A stretch of 64,000 bases of DNA, from assembly GCF_000149955.1 (NCBI RefSeq), contig NC_030993.1:41283-105282 (forward strand), given 5' to 3'. Shown here piece by piece: positions 11,647 through 24,179 of the stretch. Source of the stretch: Fusarium oxysporum f. sp. lycopersici 4287 (Eukaryota > Ascomycota > Sordariomycetes > Hypocreales > Nectriaceae). The notes under the pieces were generated by a model. That model was not told the origin of the DNA. It searched no databases and saw only the letters and a program-made list of their open reading frames with translations. Made by a program: the position numbers and the translations under genes. Each line of letters begins with the position of its first letter. The stretch's first letter is position 1.

Positions 11647-13113
11647 ATGGCGGAAACAGAGAAACACGGACGGTCTCAAGATGGGCCTATACTGCAAAGC
11701 AGTTTTCAGCGGGATGAGAATTCAGCCGAACAGGCTTCTCACTCAACTAACCAGACCGATTCAAACCTGGCGATCGATAATGATCACAAAAAGAAGCTCG
11801 GCGTGCTTTGGGGCTCAGCACTCATGCAGCTCCCACTCTGGGGTAGGCAAACTATGGCTTAACATTATACATTAACTAACAATACCATTCTAGGCTTCAA
11901 TCTGAGTTACGGTATTTTTGAAGAATACTGGACAAGCAACTGGACTCTCGATGGCGATCTCTCCATCACTGGCACAGTCGGCACTACCTCCAACGGAGTC
12001 ATGTATATCTCCATGCCGTTCCTATTTGCCATATTCACCCGCTACTGGGCCCATCACCGGCTCAAAGCAGAGCTCGGAGGTCTTACCATAGCATTCCTTG
12101 GGTTCATTCTCTCCTCATTCAGTACCCATGTATGGCATCTCATGGTCACACAAGGCGTCATGGCTGCTTTTGGTTGTACTCTCGTGTATAGTCCAGCAAC
12201 ATGTTCTCTTGGGGAGTGGTATGCCACTGGCAACCGGGCTATTGCCTATGGTATTATTCTCTCGTGTAGAAACATTGTCGGTTCGGTCTGTCCTTTTTTG
12301 CTGCGGTATCTTCTCGACCAATATGGCTTTCGGTGGACAATTAGGATTTGGGGGTTCATCTTGGCTGGTTCAGGTCTCCTGTCCATCTTTCTCGTGCCGA
12401 CTCATCCTTCAAAGACAGTAGCACGAGACGGAAAACCTCCTCGAATACCATGGACGTTCCTGAAACACCGTGGCATTTACACCTACTTTGTTGCAGTTAT
12501 GGTTCAAAGCTCAGGATACTGTCTACCACAAACATACCTCCCGACGTTTGCACGAGAGTTCAACGGCGCCAGTCAAGCGATTTCTACCCTCTTGCTAACA
12601 TTGCACAATATTCCTGGCATCCTCTCGTGCTTCTTCTTTGGCTGGCTTACGGACAATAAGTATCATCAATTTTCGGCCACTACAATAACTTGCCTCTCAG
12701 CTTTCGCATCATCGGCCTCTGTGCTCTTACTCTGGGGGTTATCGGTAGACGGAAGCCCTGCTCTTACTCTCGTATTCGCTATCATCTTTGGATTCTTCGC
12801 TGGTGGTTATAGTGCAACGTGGGGAGGCATTACTAAGGAACTCGAAGGTGAAGCAGAAGTTCATAACGAGACTATTGACTCCAGTCTTACATATGGACTT
12901 CTCAATGGAGCTCGAGGCATCGGGTTTGTGAGCGGTGGCCTTGTGAGCATCCCACTGCTGAGTTCTGGGGATACAGGCTGGGGAGGAAGATTTGGCTACG
13001 GAACCAAGTATGGCCCACTCATGGTATTCACTGGCATTGCAGTTGCTTTTGGTGGCCTGGGGTTGATTAGGGCTACAAGGATAAGACCACACAAGTCTTC
13101 AACATCAGGTTGA
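11647..13113 (+). CDS. MFS transporter, monocarboxylate/riboflavin-type (paralog 2)
   Basis: Predicted 471-residue plasma-membrane permease with exons 11647-11842 and 11894-13113. The intron is phase 1 and sits after QLPLWG, exactly where paralog 1 (1478-3024) has its intron after IPIWG. Long stretches are shared with paralog 1, for example SMPFLFAIFTRYWAHHR, VTQGVMAAFGCTLVYSP and GYSATWGGITKELEGE. The N-terminus is polar and rich in Asp, Glu, Ser and Gln, and the rest holds about 12 hydrophobic helices. This copy lacks the extra mini-exon inferred for paralog 1. The two copies bracket the dioxygenase, PEP-mutase-like and GMC genes, which suggests a local duplication. The substrate is unknown. 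Confidence 0.92.
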
Positions 13114-13360
13114 ATCTATGACTGCAACGAATGGGCGGATTGAAATGTATGTTAGATTATCTGGTGGCCTGACTGACCCGCTGGAGGTCGCTGAACCGCG
13201 CTGCCTTAACTATAGGTAAATTCGATCGTTGGCAACCCAGCCTAGCCTGTTGCTACTGCTCCCAAGAACACTTGATCCCAACTAAGCATAATATCTTCTA
13301 TGGGCCGTTACCAAACATAATATACTTTAATTCTCTAGCTTGCCAGTGACTCTTGTGCAT

Positions 13361-15086
13361 TCACACTTTCTCACGAACAACCTCTTTTAGTTTGATAGGC
13401 AGTCCACCCTTCTCCCATAGGAAGAAGATCTTCTGGTCGTACCAGTCTTTATCGGCTGGTACAGCCTCAAGGTCAAACTTCCAGAGCATGCGAGCCAACA
13501 AGAGTCGCATCTCGGTATACGCCAGACTGTTTCTCATGTCAGCCGTGTCTTGTGTTAGTCACGGCGGGGCACTTACTTTTTGCCAATACAGTCACGGGGT
13601 CCGAGGGAGAATGGCGATAGGATAGCCCGGTTGTCGCTCGCATATCGAGGATCATCCAACCAACGTTCTGGGACAAACTTCTTGGGATCTCTGAAGTTTA
13701 GTTCTGAGTAATATGCGGGCCAGTGAGGCATCGAAACCGCAGTCTGTATGTAAAAGTCAGAGTTTGGTGAATGCAACTGGAAGCTATAAGTTCGACTTAC
13801 ATTCTCAGGAATCCAATAACCGTCGATGAACTCGCCACCGGCTGGGGAAAGTCTCGACAGTCCTACAGCAACTGGTGGGTCTAAAAGGACGATCAGTACA
13901 CAATGCAGTGGAAATAGCCTGATGATAGGGAACCTTACACATGCGAAACCCTTCGTTGAAGACAGCCAGCATATACTTCAGTTGGTCAACCTGGGTAACA
14001 GTGATCTCTTCCTCTGAGCTAAAGGCAGAGCGTATCTCATTTATCAACTTCTCAAGCTTGTCAGGGTTCTTGAGAAGGAAATAGGTGGTTCCACTGAGAA
14101 GAGTAGCTGTTGTCTCGCTGCCAGCGATGATCATGACCCCCGAATTTTCGATAATCTCAAGCTGCGACATACCCTTCTCATCGTTATGACGAAGGACATA
14201 GGACATAAAGTCTTGGCTGTCAGTATCCTTGGATTCAATGCGGGCGAGTGCCGCGTGCTCTGCGAACTGCATATGCTCTTCATAGCTCTTCCTCAAGCTT
14301 GGCGGACTCAACAAAGAGATCCAATTCTGAAGACCGAGGCGCACGTAGATCTGAGTATAAGAAAGAACCTTGAGGCCCTTGAAGACTCTGCTGACCCAAG
14401 GATGATACTTTCCATTCTCAAGACATCCGAAAGGCTGACCAAGAGCGAGATGACCAATGAGATCGAACGAGGCAAAGTTATACCAAGCTACAATGTCGAT
14501 TTCCTCTCCTCGCTGTGCCCGCTCTGTGAGGCCTTTCATGAACAGTTCGACGTAGTGATCCACAACATCACCTTGACCGCGAAGTGCCTTTGACGAAAAG
14601 GCATGTGCAAGTAGGCGGCGCATACGTCTGTGGTCTTCCTGGTCGGAACGAACGATGCTTGAGCAAGGACGGTTTTGGCGATACATACGAAAGTCCTTCT
14701 CAAACGATTTGTTTCCAGCCGCTTTGTGACCGTAGATCTTCTTGGAAGCTTCCGCAGTGATGAAGGAGACATCTTTGGGCGTGAATCTGACAGCTGGTCC
14801 ATATTGTTCGTGCAGTTTTGCGAGGTGGAAGACCCAGTCGCCTTTGCTGAGATAGTAGAGATAGGGAATTTGAGTTATGGCATATAGTTTCGGTCCTGGG
14901 ACTTTGGCGAGTGGGTGAAAGAAAGCGTAGTATACAGAACTAATGAAAAGGTAAAGAAGCTTTGCAAGATGATTAGAAGGATAACTAGAGGTCTGTGAGA
15001 CTTGAACTTACTAAAGCAATACCTGAAAGAGCCATCGCGGAGCCAAGGCTTAGCTCGGCCAGTGCTTCGGTATGAAGTACACCCAT
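13361..15086 (-). CDS. Cytochrome P450, microsomal (isotrichodermin C-15 hydroxylase-like group)
   Basis: Membrane-anchored heme monooxygenase of about 504 residues. Exons are 15086-15012, 14959-13939, 13880-13801, 13743-13577 and 13532-13361, with introns of 44-58 bp and consistent phases. The N-terminal anchor spans the first junction (GIALLLYLFISSVYYA) and is followed by HPLAKVPGPKLY. Canonical motifs are present: I-helix AGSETT (304-309), K-helix ExxR in NEGFRMYPPV, PERW, and the heme loop FSLGPRDCIGK with Cys444. The overall style, with a proline-rich HPLxKxPGPK and the RMYPPV region, resembles fungal CYP65/TRI11-type enzymes, many of which act in secondary metabolism. No terpene or polyketide synthase lies nearby, so the substrate is open. 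Confidence 0.93.
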
Positions 15087-16794
15087 GCTGGCGCGTTGGT
15101 AGAGGAGCAGTGCAAAACAGCTGAGATGATAGACTTGATATTTGAGATCTGGTATTTTGCTTTGGTAGGTTTTGGGTTCAAGAGGCAGAACTCATTCAGC
15201 ATTTATAACCCCTCTTGCAAAGAGAGTAGAGGAAACACCAGCTTGTTCAACCTCCAAACCTGTTTAAGGCACGTCGATCATACATCTTTTTCGCATGCAT
15301 CTGCATCGTGATACGACGTCGGGATCAACCGCGATCGTCTCCGCAACCAATCAAAGTAAACATCATGTGAGTAGCCATTACTATCACCGTGTTAATGCCT
15401 GCCGAGTGCCGAGTCGAAATGAAGAGGTATCCACTGATCCGCGTTCCACTGCCTTCGTGTTCAACATGATGTGTTTTAATGCCCGCGGGATTTACGATAA
15501 TGCCAGGTAAAGCCAAAGTCCGGGATTTCGGGCTTAATGAGTGTAGTTCTTATTTGCAAACGCCGTACGCTCAGACATTGTTGATTATCGTTTGGTATCT
15601 GGCTGACATGAAGCAACTTTTATCTGCCGAAGCAGGATTCATATCCCAGCAAAAGAGTTGCTTGTGAATGGATAATATGGTCGATAGTCACCCTGTCAGC
15701 GTAAGCACTAGATGAAAAGTACCGATTGGCTTGATAAGCATGATTTATTGACTTGAGTCTACGGAGTACATATACAGAGTTTAGAGATGCATGGAAGCGA
15801 CACTTTATTTCATGAGCCACTTTGGCCGATGTCATATACGGCAATATTGCCATGACTTGCAAACACTACATAACCCAACAGAACCAGTACCTTCGTCATC
15901 GTCTGAACCCCATCACTGCAACGTGGCTTAAATCTGGACGTCCCATGCCGTAGTATCCGAAAGGGATGGATGGTATAGGTTTGCTCCATAAGCGGGGTAT
16001 AGCGTAACACTGAATCAAAAAAAAAGCCAGCAATACCCTTACAACCTTGGCCGCAACAGCGAGTTATTAAATTTTGTGAACTTTATTATGTACAGCTGGT
16101 CAATGAGGGATCTTCAGCTCTTATGAAGACGGGGTGCAGACCTCACCAAGGACAGCTGCGGTGAGAGTTGCGCGAGTACTGTTTCTGGCCAGTATGTTGA
16201 AAACACCGTCCCTTTACAGCCAAGCAAGAAATAACAAGAGTGACATCATTTATGACTTACTCTATAAATATTTGCAACACTTGGGCAGCTGATATGCTTC
16301 GCCGCAAGCTTTGTCTGGACAATTTCTGAGACAACCGCAGTCGAAATCCCGAGACATATTGTGGCACCGGAAATTACCTTGACGGACGGCTTCATTGATT
16401 GACTATGTATGAGGCATGAGCACGTCACCAATGGCCTGATACCCCGCTATGACCACTTATATGACGATGTTACTTGTGCCCAGCAGCCGAGGAAGCCGGA
16501 CTTAGACGCGGCTCCAGTCGACGATATGGGGTTTCCCACCAAGTTTAAGAATATAGCAACTGACCTTGTAAAACGCCCTTTGGAATGGAAAGTATGATTT
16601 GATGAATATATTCACATGCTTCTTACGCATTCCCGCGGAAGTAATGATATGTACGTACTGAATGCCGTTTGTGAAAGATGGGTATTTGTGAACGGTCTTG
16701 TGCATTATAGTGAAACCTTTGGCGGCTATATAGAGACAAGATTGAGAAACGAGAGCGATTTTATGCAACAAAGTAAGACTATCTTTGTCACCCA
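15087..16794. other. Intergenic region, no gene seen
   Basis: 1.7 kb upstream of the P450 and downstream of the sugar transporter. Several frames of 60-140 codons exist on both strands (for example 16246-16431 minus), but none has a recognisable domain, a convincing splice partner or a signal peptide. Confidence 0.55.
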
Positions 16795-18555
16795 TCAGAC
16801 ATCAGTCTCCCCTTTCTCAATGTGGCTCGCATTGAGAGCTTTGCGCTCACGAAGACTGCTCTCATCAAATGCACGATATTTCTCCTCGCGCTTTTTAGCA
16901 ATGGCTTGCGTACCAGTCAAAAGCTCGTCACCGTCGAAGATCTGGCCAATCTCCTCCAGACCTTTGCCCTTTGTCTCAGGCAGATACCACCATGCAAACA
17001 CGCATTCGACGCCGAGAACAGCACATGCAAAGATGTAGTAACGCCAGCCGATGCGGTCCAAGGCAACAGGGTTGACGTAGCCTGTGAAGAAACTGGCCGA
17101 GTAGCCACAGAACTGGAAGATCATAGCTGTCTTTGAGCGCAACGAGTAGAGAGAACACTCAACAACGTAGGGCACTGTTGAGATGGCAAAGGGTTGGTAG
17201 CCAACCTGGAACAGAAAGATCATGGCAACGACGGCGAGCGCCAGAGGCCGATCGGAAAAGTGGCGTTCCTCGTTGAGGGCAGAGCAGATAGTCCATACTA
17301 TGAAGACAACCAACATGGTAGTAATTCCAAATGTGATCAGACCGCGTCGGCCGACTCGATCAATAAGCATAGCAAAGAAAACAGAGCAACACAGCTGCCA
17401 AACAGCAGCGATTGCATTGATGAGAAGTTGCGTGTTGGCATTGGTCACGCCAATGCTGTTCAAGATCTTGGTCAGGTAATAGCCGGTCAAACCCAGGCCC
17501 GACAATTGAGCAGCGAAACCCATGAAAAGTAAGATCCAGAGGCGCTTACGGTTGCCACTGGTGCGGATAAACTCGGACCACTGGATCGCCTTATGCTTCT
17601 TTTCTTCTTCCAGGGTTGCTTCGATCTCGAGTAACTCGAAGCGCACTAGGCGAGAGTCGTGGTCGCCGCAGGAGTGATACTGAGAAAGCACACTCAAAGC
17701 TTCATCTCGGCGATCCTTGTACACAAGCCAGCGTGGAGACTCGGGGACCCAAATGCTAAGAATTAGCTGCAGAATGGCTGGGACGCCCTGCAAGAGACTG
17801 GGTAGCCTCCAGCTCCAGGAAGAGTTCATCTTGAACGTGCCAAACGTTGTCCAAGCAGCAATGAGATAGCCCTGGTAGGTATAACATGTCAGTATTGTTA
17901 CTAGATACCCAGGAATTATCAGTGCCAGAAAGAAATTTGACCACTTACGACAACCCATTGTGTCATGTATAGAGACACCATTTTCCCGCGATGAGTCGGG
18001 TACGCGACTTCTGTCATCAACTGAGGAGCGGCCACAGCGACGATGCCAGTTCCCAAGCCAATGATGATTCGGCCGGCAATAAACATGCCCAGATTCTGGG
18101 CGCCGCCCTGAAGGGCAGAGCCAATGATGATCAAGAAAGTGCCGAGCGTGATCGGTTTCTTCCGCCCGAAAATCTCGCACAGCTGAGAGGAAAAGAGGGC
18201 GGATACAAGAACACCGATATTAATCGCATTGACAAGAGTTCCGAGGTTAGCACCTGTCTATCAGCTCACATGTTAGTGTCTCAGACGAGACAATTTGTCA
18301 CTTCCCAGAGAAACATACTGGGTCGCCAAATGCTTCCCGCCAGAGAGGCAGTGACTGCATGCCGTTCAGCATGCTGCCGTCAAATCCGCAAGTAAACTGG
18401 GCCAGGAAGGCACTGAGCAGAAGCAAGTTCAGCTTGCGTAGGTTGGGGTACTGAAACCACCACTTGTCCAGTTTGGGGATGACATCGGCGAGGACAAGGC
18501 CTTCAAATTCTTCCACATCAGCCATTTCTCTCTTGGCGTTGTTCGGATCGTTCAT
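16795..18555 (-). CDS. MFS sugar transporter (lactose permease/hexose-type)
   Basis: 540-residue member of the fungal sugar porter family. Exons are 18555-18319, 18257-17949 and 17871-16795; all introns are phase 0. Signature features are CGFDGSMLNGMQ in helix 1, the intracellular loop CEIFGRKKPI, GRIIIGLGTGI, the loop PESPRWL after helix 6, the second-half loop IDRVGRRGLI, and the C-terminal PETKGKGLEEIGQIFD. The N-terminal ~40 residues are hydrophilic, as usual. The closest fungal groups include lactose permeases and cellodextrin or general hexose carriers. The substrate is probably a mono- or disaccharide; nothing narrower can be read from the sequence. Confidence 0.94.
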
Positions 18556-19565
18556 GTTGATGAAGTGGAACAGGGGCTATTAGCAATATCGAATAAATGG
18601 AAGCCTGGGACTTCTAAGAAACGATAGATGTTAACTCTGTTACTCAGTCATAGTTGTTTGTATGCGGATGCAGATCGCCAATATATAGAAAGTGGAAATC
18701 GATGAAGCCAAAAGACAATTACAGACAATTTCAGCCCTGACGCATTTCGGATTCAGCTCCGCCCTTTCACTTTGGTAGAATGCGGGGAAACATGGGGGCG
18801 TTGGGTCTTGCACTAGTGACAGGGCATCGGAGAAAGCGTCGGAGCAGCTCCTACTAGCGATCAATTCTTGCGACTCCATGCACCTTATTTGCTACTAGTT
18901 GAAGCTTCTGTCAGGTCATAATTGGAAAGGCTTGGACATGTCGCTTCATGGCTTCAGGTCCTGAGTTTGCCGCCACAGCTATTGGAATCTTTTCCGAAGC
19001 CAGCAACACAAAACACTTACCCATGGAGCTTGAGACAAATACCCAGTAATATCTACCTCTTATGCCGTTGACAATGGTGGCCATACTGGCAATAACGCCT
19101 CTCCTGGAGTGCTGAGAACTTTCAGCATAGGACGAAATACAGAAGACTGCCAATAACTTGAGAGCGTGAAAAGCCCAACTATTATGCCAGATAGGTCATA
19201 CTGTCAACTGAAGTTTGTCAGAACTTCGTTTACTTCCGGCATGCGGCCCAAGTTTCGGAATTCATGGTAAATGGGGCAGTCATTGATCCCATGACCGTTC
19301 CGTAGCCTGTGATAAATAAACTTTCTGACTAAAATAGCGTGCATGCGTTGATTGAGAGGGCATACGCTGGTCCCTCTTAAAGCATTGCATCTCTTGCTCG
19401 TTCCCCAGAGTCGGATTGAGTATTCTAGGGTGCACGACATATGTTTCCAGGCGGCATATGAATACGTCGTATACCTGGTAGCCTAAGTAGCTTCGAATCA
19501 CTGAGCAGGTTATGAAAGATATCGTAGATAGACTGCGCGTTCGGAATGAAAGTCATTGTTCGTCA
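18556..19565. other. Intergenic region, no gene seen
   Basis: 1.0 kb upstream of the sugar transporter and downstream of the beta-lactamase-fold gene. Short frames (18640-18879, 18911-19153, 19204-19440, all minus) are without recognisable features. Confidence 0.55.
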
Positions 19566-21173
19566 CTATCTCGAATAGACAACGGGATCTAGGGAGGGGT
19601 CGTGGCGCCAGAGCACCGTGTTTACGCTGCCATGTTCATCAAAACCGCCAAATTCTATCTTCCAGAACGACGGATCATTATCGTTTCCCAATACCCATCT
19701 ACCGCGGCGCGACAAGTCGTTCCGTGGTTGCAACCACGTAAAAGTATCGCCATCGTAATGTGTCAGCTTGTACCTTTCCGAATCCAGTCCCTGGAATGCC
19801 CAAAAGAGTACTCCCTTTTTCACAGTGACCATGACGCTGAAAACACGGCTCTCATCAACATATTCTCCTACGTATGCCTCCAATGGTTTGTGAGGTTTGG
19901 TGGCATGTGATTGACCTTGCACGAGACCTTGGGCAATTCGGTCATACCATCCCAAGTTGATAGCGATCGACGTCTTCGCGTATGCAATAAAGTCGGTGCG
20001 ATCTTTGATTGGTACATCAATGATTTCTTCAAGTACCATTTGTGACACCCAGTCAGGTACATCAGTAAGTGAGAGGCTGTTGCTCATGACCAACACGACG
20101 CTTTCCGTACGGGGAATCAGTATAACAACCGCAAGAGCGCCTGGGAGCGTGCCTTGATGGTATAATATCAGTTCTTCAGCTACTCCTTTTCCTATGACCG
20201 GCATTCCCTGTGGCATTAGCCGACCGTTTAGGCCAATATGTCCCAGGGTGTTGGGCAGCTGCACACGAGCCCATCCCAGTCCGTAGGACACTCCTCCCCT
20301 CTCAGTCGCGAGCATTGGCACGTGAGCAGACATGAGCCTTGATACCTGCTTCAAAGGGGAGCCGGGTGTGGAAGATTGGCCTGTCTGACACTCATGATTA
20401 AAGCTCTGGACGAAGCAGGTGTAGAGCTTGATCAAGTCAGCAGCGCAAGACCGGAGTCCGCCGGAACCGCAGCCGATACCATCCTCACCAAGCTTGGGTC
20501 CTGGTATGCACCATGGCGTTCCATCATCGAGAGTATTATAAGACTTGGCCACGTTGTCCTTGTCGGTGGGCGGCGGTTTCATGAAAGTCCTTTGTAAGTC
20601 TAGTTCGTTGAAGACCTTTTGCTGCAGGAAGTCTTCAAGAGAGGCGCCGCTAAGGCTTTTGAAAGCCTCATCACAGGCATCGTATGCAGTACTGTTGTAT
20701 GCGAATGAGCCGAGCTTCTCAGGGACCAGGATCTGGTGATTAACAACTCGCATGCAGTCGTCCTTGCCGATCAAGATGTTACCCTCACAACCACCAACCA
20801 GGTTTCCGCATGATGACATACCACTACGGTGGCTGTAGAGGTCGGCTAATGTTGTGTTGTTATGTAGATCACTGTTGTTTGGGCGAAAAGAGGGTGTTGC
20901 ATCTTTAACATGCATCTCCCATGATGCAATGCCTTCATCTACCAATATGCCCATGGCCGCGGCTGACAGGCCTTTGGCGAGTGAACATACTGGGAATATT
21001 GTCTCTTCTGTAACAGGAAGTCTGTTCTGAAGGTCTCGGAAGCCGTAGTTTGCATGGTAAACTGGCTGATTCTTTGTCGCCACCGAGAGACTCAAGCCTG
21101 GCGCCCCACCGAGCTTCATCAACTCTCGAATAGCAGGGCTAAAGTCGTCAAGCCTGCGGTGTAAGTTGTTCAT
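19566..21173 (-). CDS. Serine beta-lactamase/transpeptidase-fold hydrolase or acyltransferase
   Basis: Intronless 535-residue protein of the class C beta-lactamase/esterase superfamily. The catalytic SxxK is SLAK (Ser64, Lys67) in the context FPVCSLAKGLSAAAMGIL. The second motif is YNS (Tyr159-Ser161) in SFAYNSTAYD, and a C-terminal H-x-G is seen in YHQGTLPG. After residue ~410 there is a lipocalin-like C-terminal extension of the sort often found on fungal members. The start has no signal peptide, so an intracellular enzyme is likely. Fungal relatives are esterases, amidases, D-amino peptidases or LovD-like acyltransferases; real beta-lactamase activity should not be assumed. The reaction remains unassigned. 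Confidence 0.88.
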   Translation of the reverse strand: MNNLHRRLDDFSPAIRELMKLGGAPGLSLSVATKNQPVYHANYGFRDLQNRLPVTEETIFPVCSLAKGLSAAAMGILVDEGIASWEMHVKDATPSFRPNNSDLHNNTTLADLYSHRSGMSSCGNLVGGCEGNILIGKDDCMRVVNHQILVPEKLGSFAYNSTAYDACDEAFKSLSGASLEDFLQQKVFNELDLQRTFMKPPPTDKDNVAKSYNTLDDGTPWCIPGPKLGEDGIGCGSGGLRSCAADLIKLYTCFVQSFNHECQTGQSSTPGSPLKQVSRLMSAHVPMLATERGGVSYGLGWARVQLPNTLGHIGLNGRLMPQGMPVIGKGVAEELILYHQGTLPGALAVVILIPRTESVVLVMSNSLSLTDVPDWVSQMVLEEIIDVPIKDRTDFIAYAKTSIAINLGWYDRIAQGLVQGQSHATKPHKPLEAYVGEYVDESRVFSVMVTVKKGVLFWAFQGLDSERYKLTHYDGDTFTWLQPRNDLSRRGRWVLGNDNDPSFWKIEFGGFDEHGSVNTVLWRHDPSLDPVVYSR

Positions 21174-21673
21174 GGCACTTATGTGTAAGATGAAAGCGGT
21201 TTCAATGCATTAAAGCGCGGGTAGGAACTGGAATGACCATTGCAGTCCTTATCATGAGTCTATAGTAGCCGGGCGCAAGTGGCCTTCGGGGTCAGCCCGA
21301 CAGCTTGGCCGACGAGGGCTAGTCGCAAAAGCCCGCACACAGAGGGTAGACCCCGCTTTCCGTCTACAGCCTTATCGTCTTTATTGTTTTCTAGAAAGTA
21401 TAGAAGCCGATGTGGCCAGTGGGTTTGTCCGACTTTGCTTTCTCGCCAACTGGTTCCAGGCTGGGAACGGGCTTCTGGCCTAAGCAGTTCAGATCGAAAA
21501 AGCCAATAAGCTTATTTATCACTATGTATGAAATAATCTACTCGATGCGAGAGATGCTTCAGCAACATACGGCCAGGGGTTTCCATAAGAATGCTTCTCA
21601 GAACATATCAACTCATTCACTGGTGAGACACATGTGCTATTCGTTGCAGCTGAAGCTCATATTCATGGTTACA
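21174..21673. other. Intergenic region, no gene seen
   Basis: 0.5 kb between the start of the beta-lactamase-fold gene and the stop of the Zn2Cys6 regulator. No supported coding frame; the frames at 21279-21718 look random. Confidence 0.55.
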
Positions 21674-24179
21674 TCAGTCTCCAATATACGAGCGACTCAG
21701 CATACTAACGCGTTCTGATGGAAGAAACGTCTGCTCTGAGAGATCATAGAAGTCGAGGCAATTCCCTGCCATATTCATATCCGTACCGACCACTTCTCCC
21801 ATGTCATTACCCGCCTTTGCTGGCGCGGCGAATATTGAATCGTGAGTTGCGCTACCCATCTGGAATGACAGTGGAAGTGGCGGGAAAGCCAGAGAAATGC
21901 TCTCGGGCGACTCCGTCTGAGTACCGTTAATGCCGATTTCTCCATCTAATGCGCCTGGTACTGTTGCTTCAGTTGAAGTGCTCATCCTTTGAAGCCCTGT
22001 ACTACGAAAGTTGACATCCGCACTTCTTGATGAGGCAATAGCGTCTTGCTTCTCGGAAAAGGCTTCCCTGATGTCGACCGCACCGGAACCTTCAATGCGA
22101 GCCTTCTTGAGGCGCGAGCAGAATTTAGAAGCCAGATTGGCTCGGGCTGGAGGCTGGTCCCCGTTCCACCTACGAGATATCTCCTCGAGGCTCGCTATGA
22201 TCGAGTCAAAGGATGAAGTTAGAGTGGACTGGTAGTATGCGGCATGAGTCAGTAGCATCTTGCCACACACAAAGAGACAAAATGAAAACTGAGGACTAAT
22301 AAGTACATGTGAGTGACCAAGGAATTGCTCTGCGATTGTGGCAACCTCGTCAGCCGCAACCTGACAAGTTTCTGCGCTAGAAGAAGAAGGTAGTCTGACA
22401 GGAAGAGACTGCCATTCTGCTGGTGGATAAGCTAAGCCCTGGTGTAGGAGGACAACGGCAGTGTTGTGCGCTATGTGCGCAAGGACTAGATTGGGATCCA
22501 AGTTGCCGTCATTGTTAAATTGGCAAGCCTTGCGCCATTTCTCAGGAAGAAAGAATTTCCATCTGGTCTGGTCAGCTCGATCTCATCATCACTTGTATAG
22601 GAAGGGACTACATACTGTACGAGCCGCAAGTCCAGCTGCTTAAATCTCATAAGCCACCTCTGTACTTCATGGACCTCCTTGAAATCAACGCGGTATTGAA
22701 GAAAAAACGACGTGACAAGGCTCAGACTCTCCGTTGCCTCTATACAAAAGGCAAATCCTCCGAGAGAAGCCTGGCCATCTTCAGTATCGCGAGTGGCTGG
22801 CAAATAATCTTTCTCACGGTCGTGGGACCGAGTCGAGATTCCAAAGTACGGAGTAGGAGTCTGGCTTGGTTCTCCGGACTCCCATATAGCGCCCTCGCAA
22901 GGAAGCCTCCTCGTGACATCAGCACTAGTCAATGAGAGGTTCCAGCCAGTACAGATACTGCAGAAGCGGTCCATGAGAAAGACATTCCAGAAGATGCGGC
23001 GCCGCTCTTCTACTTCGGCCCATGTCGACGCTGGGGGGAGGAAGGCCACCCTCTCGATTAGAGCCTTTGACCGTGACTGATGTGACTGGGTCTCCTCCTC
23101 CTCAGTGCTGAGGCGTAGTTGTTCAACGGTTCTAGACATGCTGCCGACTATGGACCATGCCGAGGGACCTCTGCCGCTACCAATTATGTCAAATGCACAA
23201 ATGGTCATTGCTTGCAAGTTCTCGACCGAAAAGGACTCCATACTCGCAAGTATGACTGTCTGGCGGCAGCTAGTGGAATATTGAGCACGGAGTTCTGGAG
23301 CGTTCTGTAGCCGTGGATCATCTGAGAATCGTATACAGAGAGACACTATAGCGTGGAGTATTGTCGATACTCGCGCTCTTCCTGAAGGATTGGAGAGCAG
23401 CCCTCGAAATGTTGGCTCATGTAACATGGGTATCCAAGGGTGGATCTGATTGAAGTATATGTTGACCATGGAGTCCACTAGATCGTCTGGAGGGAGGGTA
23501 CCCAGGTTAACCTGGTGTTGAAGACTGGGGGTACTTTTTGGCCGGTGCGTATTTGTTGCATTGAATGTACTTCCTGGTTGAATTCCTTCCACTACCGAAT
23601 CCACTTGTTGACCGATTTCCGATAATGGTAATTCAGTGAGATGTCTTCGGACGTCAGATGCCATCTGCTGGATTGAAATTTCTGGATGGGAGTCTGGGGT
23701 TCGCCCGTACTCTTGGTTGTTTGGTTGCTTGATGCTGTTCCAGATCTGCTGCCAGAGAACACCCTGGCCAACAAACATATTTTCCAGCGTCGCTACCAGC
23801 AAGTAGGTCAGCTACAAGGATTGAGTATGTGAAGTTGCTTTGCTGCCTACCTACACGCTGAGTCAATGTCTCAATAGCCCCCGCTCGCATGCCTGGCTTT
23901 GACTTTTCCTGGTCGTATATGCATTCGGCACCTTCAACATGTCAGTCGGTCAAGTCTGAAGGATAAGTGAAATTTACCGAGTTTGATACAAGTGCCGCAT
24001 GGCTGATCTCTTGAGCACTTTGCCTTTCGCCTGCGACATAGAGAACACGAAGGTCCTTGGGGGTCATCTTTGCTGGTGCGCTTGCGTTTCTCAGGCCGAG
24101 GTTCGTCTGAATGGACTCCATTGAGGCGGGTAGGTGACTCTGCATCATTGTCTTGCTCTGAATATGGTTGGAAGCTCAT
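21674..24179 (-). CDS. Zn2Cys6 transcription factor with Fungal_trans domain
   Basis: Nuclear regulator of about 787 residues. Exons are 24179-23978, 23931-23855, 23811-22616 and 22562-21674. The binuclear zinc cluster is CX2CX6CX5CX2CX6C (Cys45, 48, 55, 61, 64, 71), and its last Cys is supplied by exon 2. A basic stretch (EKRKRTSK) precedes it. The middle region (from VDSMVNIYFNQIHPWIPMLH) is the classic fungal-specific transcription factor domain, with MDRFCSICTGWNLSLTSADV and LAHIAHNTAVVLLHQG. The splice at 22616/22563 joins RLVQ to WKFFLPEKW and uses the second of two close AG sites. The C-terminus is polar and low in complexity, probably an activation region. Its targets are unknown; the nearest genes are the hydrolase downstream and GH43 upstream. 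Confidence 0.92.

Noticed and set aside
19566..21173. A genuine antibiotic-resistance beta-lactamase.
   Set aside because: The SxxK/YxS fold is shared by fungal esterases and acyltransferases; nothing supports lactam hydrolysis.
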